This document shows, piece after piece, positions 1 through 9,266 of a DNA stretch of 56,913 nt (its first letter is position 1; each line of letters begins with the position of its first letter). The notes beneath the pieces are model-generated. The model searched no databases, was not told where the DNA came from, and saw nothing but the letters and a program-made list of their open reading frames with translations. The translations under genes were made by a program, and so were the position numbers. The stretch comes from Pelatocladus maniniholoensis HA4357-MV3 (lineage in GTDB: Bacteria > Cyanobacteriota > Cyanobacteriia > Cyanobacteriales > Nostocaceae): contig JAHHHW010000093.1 of assembly GCA_019359115.1 (NCBI GenBank), positions 1-56,913 on the forward strand, written 5' to 3'.

Positions 1-293
1 CATCTTCGTCACACAGGTTTATTTCTAAATGCGGGTTTACTGAATATTTATGTGTATTATTATTTACTTCTACTCAGGAATCACCATGTAATCTCTTGCG
101 CTACATTTTGAAGTGCGGAATGTGGGTAAAAAGAGCATCCTATCTTTGGTTACAGGAGCTTATACCAATTCCCAAAATGATTGATACAGATAGATTGATA
201 GAAGTCGGGCGCAGACAGCAATTGTCAATCCAAAATCTAAAATGGTATTAGTGGTCATTCTGATATTGTAACCACAGTCATCAAACCTAAATT
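1..293. other. Intergenic / window edge, no gene seen
   Basis: AT-rich sequence with no convincing reading frame, tRNA or hairpin with a T-run. It probably holds the promoter of the DUF364 gene that starts at 294, but I cannot point to a clear -10/-35 pair. Confidence 0.5.
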
Positions 294-1046
294 ATGAGAG
301 TAGACCCACGGAAAATCTATAATCTGCTGCAAAAATCAAGTCAGACAAATGAATTAGTACGGGAGATTATCATCGGGTTAACCTGGACATTATGCCGAGC
401 GGATGGAATTGGACTGTGTATGAGTCCTGGTCAGCCAACGCGCACCTTACCCTGGTCAGGAACCTTGGTAAATACAGCTGTAGCAGATTTAGCACCTTGG
501 TTACAATCGTGGGATAGCTACCAAGCTACTGTTGCTATGGCAGCGGTTAATGCTGTGATTAACCCATCTTCGCCACTTGTTTTGAAAGCAAAACCGCTTT
601 CACCAAAAGGTTCGGCAAACTTGGCTGTTTTTGAGCATTTTTTACCGTTAATTAGAGGGAAACGAGTAGTCGTAATTGGGCGCTATCCGGGACTATTTGA
701 GTATGAACAAGAAATAGATCTAACGGTACTCGAACGTCAACCAAGTCCCCAAGATTTACCCGATACAGCTTGCGAGTATCTTCTACCCGAAGCAGATTGG
801 GTGTTTCTGACAGCAACTTCTATAGTAAATAAGACATTTCCGCGTTTGGTAGAGTTGTCGCAAAATGCAAAATTAGTATTGATGGGGCCTACTTTACCCT
901 GGTTGCCAGATTTAGCAGATATGGGAATTGATTATTTAGCAGGTGTTGCTGTCACCGATCCAGAAGCATTACGTCAGACAATAGCCGAAGGGGGAGGTAC
1001 CAGAATTTTTGACACTGGAGTACAGTATCGGGTTTTGGAGTTTTAG
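294..1046 (+). CDS. DUF4213/DUF364 Rossmann-like protein
   Basis: A 250-residue soluble protein. Residues about 15-100 look like the DUF4213 N-terminal domain (TWTLCRADGIGLCMSP). Residues about 105-248 look like DUF364, a Rossmann-like fold described as a putative heavy-metal chelation domain: KRVVVIGRYPG at 123-133 resembles a dinucleotide-binding strand and turn, and LMGPTLPW at 196-203 is typical of the family. No signal peptide or membrane segment. The biochemical role is unknown; relatives often sit near metal or cofactor genes, and here the convergent neighbour is chlD, but that link is only inferred. ATG start without an obvious Shine-Dalgarno sequence. Confidence 0.75.
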   Translation: MRVDPRKIYNLLQKSSQTNELVREIIIGLTWTLCRADGIGLCMSPGQPTRTLPWSGTLVNTAVADLAPWLQSWDSYQATVAMAAVNAVINPSSPLVLKAKPLSPKGSANLAVFEHFLPLIRGKRVVVIGRYPGLFEYEQEIDLTVLERQPSPQDLPDTACEYLLPEADWVFLTATSIVNKTFPRLVELSQNAKLVLMGPTLPWLPDLADMGIDYLAGVAVTDPEALRQTIAEGGGTRIFDTGVQYRVLEF

Positions 1047-1078
1047 ATTGTATCATTGCTGTACACAGTTCATGGCGA

Positions 1079-3112
1079 CTACTTTCTAATATCCGCGATC
1101 GCTCCTTTAGTCATCGCAGCGATCGCTTTATCACTAGCTTTAGGCAAATGATAATACTTACCTCCTGCTGTTTTGGCTATTTCTTTGGCAAAGCCAGTGG
1201 AAACAAATTTACTTTCAGTATCAATCACCAATAATTGCATTCCTAATGCCCGGATTCTCGCAGCAATATCTAACAGTTCGGCTTTGATATCTGGCTTTTC
1301 TCCTGGTTCTTGTGGTTCGCCCAAAGAACGCGACAGGGGAATATTACCCCGACCATCGGTGATCGCGACCAGTACAACTTGACCAATATCTCCACTCATT
1401 TGAGCATTCAATCCCACCCGCACAGCTTGGGTCAAACCGTGTGCTAGCGGTGAACCACCACCACAAGGTAATCTCTCCAAACGGTTTCGTGCTAAAGCTA
1501 TTGAACGTGTCGGTGGTAACAAAACCTCAGCTTGTTCTCCTCGGAAGGGAATCAAAGCTACTTGATCACGATTTTGGTATGCTTCCGTCAACAGTTGCAT
1601 CACCGCACCTTTGGCAGACTGCATCCGATTCAACGCCATCGAGCCAGAAGCATCGACAATAAATACTACCAACGCCCCAGCTTTACGTGCTAGCCGCTTC
1701 GAGCGAATATCGCCTTGTTCGATAAATACCCGCTTTTGTGCATCTCCTTGATGACGAGCGCGTCGTGCTTTTTGATACGGCGCTGCGGCTCGCATGGTGG
1801 CATCTACAGCAATTCGCCGGACTTTACCCTTGGGCAACATTGGCTTGACATAACGTCCTCGGTCTTCTGAAAAAATTATACTACGACTGCCAGATTTACC
1901 GTGTCGCTGTGCCATCTGAGCAAAATAAAGCACACTTTGATCCAGCACAACTCCTTCGGGGTCAAAGATAAATTCTTCCGGTATATTAGGCGGTTCTTGT
2001 TGTTCTTCGTTATCTTCCTCTTCCTCCTGTTCTTGTTCTTCGTCTTCAGGTTCTTGTTGATCTTGGGGAGGAGGAGGTGGTGGTGGGGGTTGTTGTTGGT
2101 CAGGCGGGGGTGTCTGAATTTGAGTTGCTCGTGGTACGATGACTAATTCCACCGCCCGACGCAAATCATCAGCGTTGACTTGAGTACGTCCATCCAACGC
2201 CGCCGAAGCTTTCGCCACCCGCACAGCAAATAACTCAGCCCGATGTCCTTGGACACCACCGCGAATTGCTTCTTCTACTAAGTAGGTAATTTGGTCATGA
2301 GTAATGCAGACATCCTTCAACCATTCCCGCGCAAAGATAATTTGAGTTTTGAGGGCGTCGATATCTTCGCTGTATTGCTGGAGAAATTCTTGAGGAGATT
2401 GAGAGTAGGCGATCGCAACTTCAACTGCTTGCACTCTTTGGTCTAAACCTAAAACACCATCCGCAGAAAGCACAATAGCGATTCTATCGAGTAAATGCTC
2501 CCGCAAAGCACCTTCTTCTGGGTTATACGTCGCGATAAATAGGGGTTTACAAGGATGCTGAAAACTTATACCTTCCCGCTCAATTTGGTTACGCCCCTCA
2601 GATAATACTGATAAAAGTTGGTTGCTAATTTGGTCATCTAATAAATTGATTTCATCGACGTAGAGAACGCCCCGGTTTGCAGCTGCGAGTAATCCTGGTT
2701 GAAAAATAGTTTGTCCTTGTTTCACCGACTGTTCTACATCTACAGAACCGATGAGTCGGTCTTCTGTTACTCCTAGAGGAATTTGGATGAAGGGTGCAGG
2801 AATAACCTCGGTTGGCACATTTTCTGTAGAGACGTTACATGTAACGTCTCCATACAATTTATCATCCCATTCTTCTGGGTGGTTGGGGTCGCAGTTGCTG
2901 AGTGAACCTTTGACAACTTCAATCGGTGGTAGTAGAGCGTGAATCGCCCGCGCCATTACAGATTTTGCCGTACCACGACGACCTGCGATCGCTACTCCCC
3001 CCAACCCCGGATCAACTGCTGCTAAAAGTAAGGCTAGTTTGATTGCTTCTTGACCGACGACAGCAGCCAAGGGAAAGCTTGTAGTTGTAGCAGTTATAGT
3101 AGGCGCAGGCAT
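1079..3112 (-). CDS. chlD: Magnesium chelatase subunit D
   Basis: ChlD, with ChlI and ChlH, inserts Mg2+ into protoporphyrin IX at the start of the chlorophyll branch. The 677 residues show the standard three-part layout. An AAA+ domain covers about 1-320, with Walker-A-like GRRGTAKS at 44-51 and VDEINLLDD near 150. A proline tract followed by an acidic Glu/Gln/Asp linker covers about 333-375. A C-terminal von Willebrand A domain has the MIDAS motif DASGS at 487-491. Length is normal for cyanobacterial ChlD. It converges on the DUF364 gene, only 32 bp away. The partner ATPase chlI lies about 34 kb further on, so the two subunits are not in one operon. Confidence 0.96.
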   Translation of the reverse strand: MPAPTITATTTSFPLAAVVGQEAIKLALLLAAVDPGLGGVAIAGRRGTAKSVMARAIHALLPPIEVVKGSLSNCDPNHPEEWDDKLYGDVTCNVSTENVPTEVIPAPFIQIPLGVTEDRLIGSVDVEQSVKQGQTIFQPGLLAAANRGVLYVDEINLLDDQISNQLLSVLSEGRNQIEREGISFQHPCKPLFIATYNPEEGALREHLLDRIAIVLSADGVLGLDQRVQAVEVAIAYSQSPQEFLQQYSEDIDALKTQIIFAREWLKDVCITHDQITYLVEEAIRGGVQGHRAELFAVRVAKASAALDGRTQVNADDLRRAVELVIVPRATQIQTPPPDQQQPPPPPPPPQDQQEPEDEEQEQEEEEDNEEQQEPPNIPEEFIFDPEGVVLDQSVLYFAQMAQRHGKSGSRSIIFSEDRGRYVKPMLPKGKVRRIAVDATMRAAAPYQKARRARHQGDAQKRVFIEQGDIRSKRLARKAGALVVFIVDASGSMALNRMQSAKGAVMQLLTEAYQNRDQVALIPFRGEQAEVLLPPTRSIALARNRLERLPCGGGSPLAHGLTQAVRVGLNAQMSGDIGQVVLVAITDGRGNIPLSRSLGEPQEPGEKPDIKAELLDIAARIRALGMQLLVIDTESKFVSTGFAKEIAKTAGGKYYHLPKASDKAIAAMTKGAIADIRK

Positions 3113-3319
3113 GGTTTTTATAATAGCTTGTCTAGGTTTTTAGCTTACCAAATCTGGGACATCTTTGGAAAAAGACGAGATTAGCCTCAAACACTGGTAA
3201 CGCATTTCACCAGAGTTGCAGCAGCTTGTATAGATGCATTGTTAGTGCGAATCACAAGTAACAGCAAGATAATTATGGATTCACTTAAGTTTATTTCCCT
3301 AACATATAGTAATGTCAAG

Positions 3320-3651
3320 GCAGAAGTTGCCACAGGCTGCGCGAAACACGCAAACGTGAAAGCGGATGTTACTGCAAGGAAAGCAGAAGTTGCTACAGGC
3401 TGCGCGAAACACGCAAACGTGAAAGCGGATGTTACTGCAAGGAAAGCAGAAGTTGCTACAGGCTGCGCGAAACACGCAAACGTGAAAGCGGATGTTACTG
3501 CAAGGAAAGCAGAAGTTGCTACAGGCTGCGCGAAACACGCAAACGTGAAAGCGGATGTTACTGCAAGGAAAGCGGAAGTTGCTACAGGCTGCGCGAAACA
3601 CGCAAACGTGAAAGCGGATGTTGCTGCAAGGAAAGCGGAAGCTGCTACAGG
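3320..3651. repeat. 63-bp minisatellite, five full copies plus a partial sixth
   Basis: Five consecutive near-identical 63-bp units start at 3320, 3383, 3446, 3509 and 3572, followed by a 17-bp partial copy at 3635-3651. Each unit is itself three related 21-bp blocks beginning GCAGAAGTT, GCGAAACAC and GCGGATGTT. As the unit is a multiple of three, several frames stay open on both strands. The + frame that opens at 3239 would read heptapeptides such as AEVATGC, AKHANVK and ADVTARK. None has a convincing start or known domain, so I annotate DNA repeats, not a gene. Confidence 0.9.
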
Positions 3652-3686
3652 GAAGGCAGATGGCAATGCAATGACAGGCTTTCTGA

Positions 3687-4073
3687 TACAGTTTACAAAA
3701 TGATTTAGGTTTGCAAGAGCAAGATATCCGCAACCTGTATCGGTTTATTGATTGGGTTATGATATTGCCAAAGGCGTTGGAAACACAGTTTTGGGAACAG
3801 TTCAAACAATTTGAGCAGGAGCGTACTATGAGATACGTTACTACAGGTGAGCGCATTGGCTACGAGCGCGGTAAGCAAGAAGGTAAACAGGAACAGACAC
3901 AGGCTCTGATTCTACGACTATTACAAAGACGGGTGGGAGAATTATCACCAGAAGTACAAGAGCGTATTCAATCTCTAACTCTTTCTCAGTTAGAAGCACT
4001 TGGTGAAGCTTTGTTAGATTTCACTGCTAGCTCAGATTTGCTGGATTGGTTGCAAGCAAATCAAAGCGAGTAG
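3687..4073 (+). pseudogene. C-terminal remnant of an Rpn-type recombination-promoting nuclease / putative transposase
   Basis: The frame reads NDLGLQEQDIRNLYRFIDW, then an Arg/Glu/Gln-rich helix, then QLEALGEALLDF. This matches the C-terminal part (DUF4351-like region) of Rpn/PD-(D/E)XK proteins that are abundant in cyanobacteria and are normally about 250-300 residues. The catalytic N-terminal domain is missing: reading upstream in frame meets a stop at 3684-3686 and then the minisatellite. An apparent TTG start at 3711 lies inside the conserved core, which argues for a truncated gene, not a short intact one. Family assignment is from memory of the motif. Confidence 0.7.
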
Positions 4074-4133
4074 CGAGTTTAAGTACGGCAAATTAAGGGT
4101 TATACTATATTCCAACCAACGAGGTTAGTGGTA

Positions 4134-4370
4134 ATGTTGAAGTCAGTTGAAGGAGTTTACAAATACGGTACGATTGAGTTGTCTGAAATTCCATCTGACG
4201 TGGTAGAAAGCCGCGTCATTGTTACTTTTTTAGAAGCAAAGCCAGTTAAGTTCACTCCACAAATGATGTACTTTGGTATGTTGGCTACTTCAAATCAACA
4301 CTCAACCGAAGAAGATTTCAAAATAGCAGAATTTCATGGTGATTTTGATGACGGATTGGACTGGTCTTAG
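4134..4370 (+). CDS. Putative VapB-like antitoxin
   Basis: A 78-residue acidic protein placed 6 bp before a PIN-domain toxin gene, the usual antitoxin-first order. The N-terminus (LKSVEGVYKYGTIELSEIP) resembles the short beta-strand opening of cyanobacterial antitoxins that precede PIN toxins, and the C-terminus is acidic (EDFKIAEFHGDFDDGLDW), as in toxin-neutralising tails. I chose ATG 4134 because GAGG at 4121-4124 lies 9 nt upstream; a GTG at 4128 is possible but too close to that site. It would bind VapC and repress its own operon; this is inferred from context. Confidence 0.6.
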   Translation: MLKSVEGVYKYGTIELSEIPSDVVESRVIVTFLEAKPVKFTPQMMYFGMLATSNQHSTEEDFKIAEFHGDFDDGLDWS

Positions 4371-4376
4371 GTAAAA

Positions 4377-4775
4377 GTGAAATATGTTATCGATACCCAT
4401 GCTTTCATTTGGTTCCTAGAAGGTAATCTCCGCTTGGGAAGTAATGCGAAAACTATTCTTTCAAACCCTGAGAGCCAATTAGTCATACCTGCTACAGCTT
4501 TAGCTGAGGCTGTTTGGATTGTAGAACGTGGACGAACATCGATTTCTTCTGCAACTGCTTTGCTTTCAGCAGTAAATGCAGACAGTCGTGTCATGGTACA
4601 TCCACTAGACATAAACGTTATTCAACAAACTATTGGTTTATCTGCGATCGCAGAAATGCATGATCGACAAATTGTTGCAACTGCTATTTTTTTAGCAAAT
4701 CAAGGGGAGACAGTTGTCTTGTTAACCTGCGACCAAAATATTACCGCTTCAGGATTGGTAACAATTGCTTGGTAA
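4377..4775 (+). CDS. PIN-domain toxin, VapC family
   Basis: A 132-residue PIN-domain ribonuclease of the type II toxin-antitoxin class. The acidic active-site residues are visible: Asp6 in YVIDTHAF, Glu44 in ALAEAVW, Asp96 in MHDRQIVATA and Asp119 near the C-terminus (LTCDQNI). VapC proteins cut specific RNAs (often tRNA or rRNA) and are blocked by the partner antitoxin encoded just upstream. GTG start. The pair sits next to the minisatellite and the Rpn remnant, an accessory patch that probably arrived by transfer. All catalytic residues are present, so the toxin looks intact. Confidence 0.82.
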   Translation: MKYVIDTHAFIWFLEGNLRLGSNAKTILSNPESQLVIPATALAEAVWIVERGRTSISSATALLSAVNADSRVMVHPLDINVIQQTIGLSAIAEMHDRQIVATAIFLANQGETVVLLTCDQNITASGLVTIAW

Positions 4776-5074
4776 GTAAGTCGATGGAAATAACGTAAAT
4801 ACATCGTTAGTGCGATCGCAATGCGTCTCTATGAGAATCTTGAAGCGGGGACAGCAAAAATATTTTAGTGAAGCTACCAAATTTATCTGCTATTGCTTAG
4901 TTACGCCCTTATACTCCAAGACTTTGGCAGGGCTGGTAATCACAAAGTTACTGGTGGAAATAGCAATACTGGTTAATTGAGTTAAAATATTCCATGAAAA
5001 TGAACAGCATCAATTGATACAAGTTATCCTGGTTTGTCACAGGTTAGTTAGTTTGCTAAATCCTTGGAGCGCAA
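4776..5074. other. Intergenic, nothing clear
   Basis: About 300 bp between the VapC-like gene and the dehydrogenase. It contains one GCGATCGC octamer near 4813 and no credible open frame. GGAG near 5067 is the probable ribosome-binding site of the next gene. Confidence 0.5.
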
Positions 5075-5788
5075 ATGAACTCAGAAAAGCAAATACCAAG
5101 TATAGCGATCGCCACTGGTGCAAATCGAGGTATCGGACTGGAAGTTGCACGTCAACTTGCTCGTCAAAACATTACTGTAATTTTAGGGGCGCGTGACCTA
5201 GAAAAGGGAAAAGCCGCAGCAGAAACATTAGCAAAAGAAGGACTTGAGGTTTTACCGCGTTGGCTGGATGTGACTAATCAAGAAAGTATCGATCGCTTAG
5301 TAACTCAAGTCAAAGAAGAATTTGGGCGATTAGATATCCTGATTAATAATGCTGGTATTCTTTACGACACTTGGCAGCAAGCAATCAATGCTAATTTTGA
5401 CACAGTATACGAAGCACTAGAAACGAACACCTTTGGCCCTTGGCGCATGTGTCAGGCGTTTATTCCCTTGTTGCGTCAAAGCAAACATGGACGAATCGTT
5501 AATGTTTCCAGTGGAGCCGGATCGTTGACTAGCATGAGTGGTGGTACACCAGCGTATAGTGTATCGAAAGTAGCACTTAATGCACTGACTCGAATGCTAG
5601 CTGAAGAATTAAGAGGAACTGGTATTTTAGTTAACTCAGTTTGTCCAGGTTGGGTTGCGACTGAGATGGGTGGCGCAGGAGGACGACCAGTTGAAGATGG
5701 TGCAGCAGGGGTTGTGTGGGCAGCAATGTTACCCGATGATGGGCCTACAGGTGGATTTTTCCGCGATGGTAAGCCTCTGGCTTGGTAA
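5075..5788 (+). CDS. Short-chain dehydrogenase/reductase
   Basis: A 237-residue classical SDR that uses NAD(P)(H). The cofactor motif TGANRGIG is at 14-21, the structural NNAG at 91-94, a catalytic Ser in VNVSSGAG at about 146-147 and YSVSK (Tyr161, Lys165) at 161-165. An Arg at 18 (TGANRGIG) and the GARDLEKG segment near 38-45 favour NADP. The closest textbook relatives are carbonyl reductase-like SDRs, but the substrate cannot be deduced. It stands alone between the toxin-antitoxin pair and the convergent plsY. The ATG is preceded by GGAG. Confidence 0.88.
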   Translation: MNSEKQIPSIAIATGANRGIGLEVARQLARQNITVILGARDLEKGKAAAETLAKEGLEVLPRWLDVTNQESIDRLVTQVKEEFGRLDILINNAGILYDTWQQAINANFDTVYEALETNTFGPWRMCQAFIPLLRQSKHGRIVNVSSGAGSLTSMSGGTPAYSVSKVALNALTRMLAEELRGTGILVNSVCPGWVATEMGGAGGRPVEDGAAGVVWAAMLPDDGPTGGFFRDGKPLAW

Positions 5789-5833
5789 AAAAGGGAACGG
5801 GGAACAGAAAAACAAAGTTTCCCCGCGTCTTCT

Positions 5834-6511
5834 TCAAGCTTCAGATGTTTCTGTTTGTAATTTTTGTCCTAGCTTTGGTTCAGTACCTGCGATGATGCGC
5901 TCAATATTACTACGATGGCGCAAAATTACGTATAAACCAGCAGCAACACCAAACAAAATATAGGGTAAGGGTTGATGCAGAAGTGTCATGAAAATGGAAA
6001 CTGCGATCGCACCCGAAATTGAACTTAAAGACACAATCCTTGATATTGCCACAACAACGGCAAATACTCCTGCTGTTGCTAAAGCAACTTGCCAATTCAT
6101 CGCCAGCAAAACTCCTAAACTGGTAGCAACAGATTTACCGCCAGTAAATCCCAAAAAAATAGATTTGCTGTGTCCAAGTACTACTGAAAATCCAGCTAAA
6201 GTCACCATCCATGCTTCCCAGATTTCAGGATTGACTGTTAAGGGAATGATATTTTGAGTTTGAGCAAAATGGAATAACCAGTAAACAAGAAAGATGGCTA
6301 AAACTCCCTTAAGGCAATCAATTAACAACACAAATGCTCCAGGCCCTTTACCCAATGTTCTTAACACATTCGTTGCGCCAGTAGAACCAGAACCAACTTC
6401 GCGAATATCAATACCTTTTAATACCTTCACTAGTGTGTAGCCAGTGGGGAGAGAACCCAACACATAAGCTACAAATAAAATTGCCCCACACAAACTTAAC
6501 CAAGTAGACAT
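5834..6511 (-). CDS. plsY: Glycerol-3-phosphate acyltransferase PlsY
   Basis: PlsY transfers the acyl group from acyl-phosphate to glycerol-3-phosphate at the membrane, the first step of phospholipid and glycolipid synthesis. The 225 residues form about five membrane segments and show the three family loops: GSLPTGY near 19-25, GSGSTGATNVLR near 40-52 and GHSKSIFLGFTGGKSVAT near 112-130. Length is typical. It is the last gene of a leftward run with DUF3086, DUF3119 and an MlaE permease, an arrangement I recognise from other cyanobacteria, which suggests a shared role in membrane lipid supply. Confidence 0.95.
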   Translation of the reverse strand: MSTWLSLCGAILFVAYVLGSLPTGYTLVKVLKGIDIREVGSGSTGATNVLRTLGKGPGAFVLLIDCLKGVLAIFLVYWLFHFAQTQNIIPLTVNPEIWEAWMVTLAGFSVVLGHSKSIFLGFTGGKSVATSLGVLLAMNWQVALATAGVFAVVVAISRIVSLSSISGAIAVSIFMTLLHQPLPYILFGVAAGLYVILRHRSNIERIIAGTEPKLGQKLQTETSEA

Positions 6512-6619
6512 AATTTTGAATTATTGGTTTTTGATTGATTGTTGATAGTAGAGACGCGAGTTTTTGCGTCTCTACATTCTTTTTCAGCAGATGTCTAATG
6601 ACCATTGACAAATGACTAA

Positions 6620-7870
6620 TTAAAAATCATCTTCGTAACTTCTCATCATTTTGGGGTCAGGGGCGAAGGCTAACCACAAGGGAAATTGCAACAGTGCCAA
6701 GCTAATTACTTCTTCAGAATCATCAATAATAATTAAAGGCAGTTGTTTGGATTTTTCTAAGCGTTCGGCTTTTTGTGCGACTGCTTCTGGAGATTCAAAT
6801 AATACAACACCCCGATCCGGGCCAAAATCTGGACGACCAATTCCTAAGCAATCTTGTAAACCGCGTCGCCATTCACCCAAGCGTTCCGGTGTATTAGCTA
6901 AAACTAAACTACGGATGCGATCGCCATAAAGTTTGTGCAATATCGAAATCACTGCGGAGGCTACCAGTATATTTTGCAACCTGCTACCCATTGTCCGTAA
7001 AGCACCCCGTCCACCTTGATTGAAAAACCAGCTAGAAACTCTTTCGGCGTGGACTGGTTCAAAAGTACGACGCAACTGCCATGCTGGACCATAGTAATCT
7101 GGTTTGGTGCGGTATTGGTCGATGAGGCGACGAATTTGCTTGTTGGTATCTTGAAATTGCTGTTGGGTAAATTGTGGTGTTCCTAGTTCAGTTTCAGCCG
7201 CTCTAACTTCTTTGATCAAAACTTTTTCTGGTTCTGGCTTTGATGCAGGAACCAATTGTAATTGTTCTGCGGCTATTGCTAAATCCTGTAAGCTACCAGC
7301 AAGATAGTCTTTAAAACCCTGTACCCGGATTGCTAATTCTTGAGAAGCACCTGCAAAGGTGGTTCGCATCTCGTTGCGGATGCGTTCTTGACGCCGTTCT
7401 AGTTGTTCTACAGAAATTTGCAGCGCATTTTTACGTTGTTCTAAACCAAAAAGCGTCTCTTGTACAAAATTCCCCATTGCAATTTGCGTTTGATTCATTT
7501 GCGCTTGCAGGGTTTTATATGAAGCTTGTAAGTTAGCAATTTCTGCTTTTAAGGCTTGTTTTTGTTCTTGTAATTCAGCCAGTTGTTGCTGTTTGGCTTG
7601 AATTTCTGGTTGATTTTCTGATCCGAAAGTGGTGATTTTTTCTTGTCGCTGCACTGCAAACTCATCATTAGAGTTATTTGCTTGTGAGTTTGCTGTTAAA
7701 TGGTTTTGATTTTGTTCTGTATCCTCTGTGGAGTTTTGCATTGTTGCTTCTGAGACTGCTTCAACAGCTAAGTTTTCATTTTCTCCATTTGTAAGTATGG
7801 GGCTTTTTTCGTCTATGGATTGCAAAGATTCATCTGTGGGTTGTTGATTTTGATATTCCTCTGGATACAT
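6620..7870 (-). CDS. DUF3086-family cyanobacterial protein with coiled coil
   Basis: A 416-residue protein. Residues 1-85 are polar and low in complexity (Gln/Asn/Glu-rich). Residues about 85-170 form a long predicted coiled coil (QQQLAELQEQKQALKAEI). The rest is a conserved globular domain with YYGPAWQLRRTFEPVHAERV and GGRGALRTMGSRLQ. I assign DUF3086 from the C-terminal signature and its position beside DUF3119 and plsY; this is recognition, not a search result. Function is unknown; the coiled coil suggests a scaffold or membrane-associated organiser. No signal peptide. Confidence 0.72.
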   Translation of the reverse strand: MYPEEYQNQQPTDESLQSIDEKSPILTNGENENLAVEAVSEATMQNSTEDTEQNQNHLTANSQANNSNDEFAVQRQEKITTFGSENQPEIQAKQQQLAELQEQKQALKAEIANLQASYKTLQAQMNQTQIAMGNFVQETLFGLEQRKNALQISVEQLERRQERIRNEMRTTFAGASQELAIRVQGFKDYLAGSLQDLAIAAEQLQLVPASKPEPEKVLIKEVRAAETELGTPQFTQQQFQDTNKQIRRLIDQYRTKPDYYGPAWQLRRTFEPVHAERVSSWFFNQGGRGALRTMGSRLQNILVASAVISILHKLYGDRIRSLVLANTPERLGEWRRGLQDCLGIGRPDFGPDRGVVLFESPEAVAQKAERLEKSKQLPLIIIDDSEEVISLALLQFPLWLAFAPDPKMMRSYEDDF

Positions 7871-7925
7871 AAAAATTAGTGTAATTCCTACGACGCAATT
7901 TAAAGAACTTTTAGCAAATATACAA

Positions 7926-7998
7926 ATCAGTTAACAGTGATCAGTTATCAGTTATCAGCTACTAATTGATCACTGATCACTGATCACTAATCACTGAT
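7926..7998. repeat. Short direct/inverted repeats of the TGATCAC / CAGTTATCAG type
   Basis: The gap between DUF3119 and DUF3086 is filled with reiterated TGATCAC units (7966-7998) facing CAGTTATCAG units (7926-7957), so the RNA could fold. This is one of several families of short reiterated words between genes in this window. Confidence 0.7.
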
Positions 7999-8001
7999 TT
8001 C

Positions 8002-8418
8002 CTAGATACGTGGACAGCGTTGTGCCAAACAAGTTTTTAGAGTTTTGGGATCAAATAAAATTGGTAGAAAATGAATGCTTTTAACTTCTTTAAAGTAAAA
8101 CAGGATGGGAACACGATCCCAGAATATCCGCCAATTTTGCCATTCTTGGTAAGGAAAGCGCCTAATTAATTTTTCTCCTCTATATACATCTAAGTCAGTA
8201 GCAGTAAATTGTAGGCGCAATGTTACTGTCTGAAACATGAGAAATAATCCAAATAGTGCGATCGCACCTCCTATCCAAGGTTGCACCAACAGCAGTGGAA
8301 TAGCCGCCATCACTAACACTACAGGGATGTTGTAACTAGGCTTAAGTTCCACAGTTGAAGTTGATAATGGTGTGCTTGTTGTAGTCACAGTCTCAAATCC
8401 TGTTTTGTTAGTAGACAT
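8002..8418 (-). CDS. DUF3119-family membrane protein
   Basis: A 138-residue protein with two close hydrophobic segments (residues about 29-63, IPVVLVMAAIPLLLVQPW then GGAIALFGLFLMFQ) followed by a PH-like soluble part with the sequence RGEKLIRRFPYQEWQNWRIFW. This matches the cyanobacterial DUF3119 family. Its position directly after the MlaE permease suggests an accessory role in lipid transport, which is inference. It starts 50 bp from the MlaE stop, so co-transcription is likely. Confidence 0.75.
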   Translation of the reverse strand: MSTNKTGFETVTTTSTPLSTSTVELKPSYNIPVVLVMAAIPLLLVQPWIGGAIALFGLFLMFQTVTLRLQFTATDLDVYRGEKLIRRFPYQEWQNWRIFWDRVPILFYFKEVKSIHFLPILFDPKTLKTCLAQRCPRI

Positions 8419-8468
8419 TATTCCTATTTTAGGAGTTAGTGGTTAGTCGAACCGTGTTTGACCATTGA

Positions 8469-9266
8469 CTAAAATCCCTGCGTTAATGCGCTACCAGTTC
8501 CTTGAAACATTAACCAAGAAAGAAAGAAATTACTAGCAAATATGACCAACAAGGCAGTAACGACAGCAGTTGTCGTTGATTGTCCCACACCTTTGGCTCC
8601 TCCCGTTGTGGTCAAACCCCAGTTGCAACCAATAATAGCTATCAACACTCCAAAGCAACACGCCTTGATCATGGCGCTGACAATATCCCAAGTGTCCAGA
8701 AAATTACGGGCTGAGTCCAGAAACTGCGTGTCAGACAGGTTGTAAACATTTGTCGCAATGATCAAGCCTCCCAGCATTCCCGTTACCAACGACAGCAAGG
8801 TTAATATTGGCATCATCAATAAGCAAGCAAGTAAACGGGGAATAACTAGATAATCAATTGGATCAGTTTTGAGCATTAATAAAGCATCTATTTGTTCAGT
8901 TACCCGCATTGTCCCAATCTCGGCTGCAAACGCCGAACCAACACGTCCTGCTATAACTACAGCTGTTAGGACGGGCGATAGTTCTCGTGTTAACGCCACT
9001 GCTAATACTCCACCAACCAGGTTTCCTGCACCAAAGTTGATAAACTCCCGCGCTACCTGAATAGTAAATACTGCACCTACAAAAACAGCCGTTAATAAGG
9101 CAATAAATAGCGAATCTGGCCCTACTACAGCCAATTGTTCTACAGTATTTCGACGATGGATTTTGCCTCTAAGCAAATGGACTATAACTTGTCCACATAA
9201 GAAAACCGCCGTCAGCAATCGCTGACTCCATTTTCCCAAACTAGATCTAGATGTAGTCTCGCTCAA
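8469..9266 (-). CDS. MlaE-family ABC transporter permease
   Basis: A 265-residue inner-membrane permease of the MlaE/TGD1 family, which moves lipids between envelope or thylakoid-associated membranes together with an ATPase (MlaF) and an MCE-domain protein (MlaD). Signature segments are GPDSLFIALLTAVFVGAVFTIQ near 49-71, AGRVGSAFAAEIGTM near 105-120 with the conserved Glu, and about five membrane spans. The ATPase and MCE partners are not in the window. It is the first gene of the leftward set with DUF3119, DUF3086 and plsY. Confidence 0.9.
   Translation of the reverse strand: MSETTSRSSLGKWSQRLLTAVFLCGQVIVHLLRGKIHRRNTVEQLAVVGPDSLFIALLTAVFVGAVFTIQVAREFINFGAGNLVGGVLAVALTRELSPVLTAVVIAGRVGSAFAAEIGTMRVTEQIDALLMLKTDPIDYLVIPRLLACLLMMPILTLLSLVTGMLGGLIIATNVYNLSDTQFLDSARNFLDTWDIVSAMIKACCFGVLIAIIGCNWGLTTTGGAKGVGQSTTTAVVTALLVIFASNFFLSWLMFQGTGSALTQGF

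Noticed and set aside
1901-2146. Phe/Leu-rich frame opposite chlD
   Set aside because: Antisense of the ChlD acidic/proline linker; hydrophobicity is a by-product.
3239-3703. Plus-strand 154-residue frame through the minisatellite
   Set aside because: Protein-like repeats but no ribosome-binding site and no recognisable non-repeat domain; kept as a repeat feature and a finding, not as a gene.
3187-3856. Minus-strand frames of 159 and 185 residues through the minisatellite
   Set aside because: They exist only because the 63-bp unit is a multiple of three; repeats of FTFACFAQPVAT and RFHVCVFRAACS have no domain, start site or flanking conservation.
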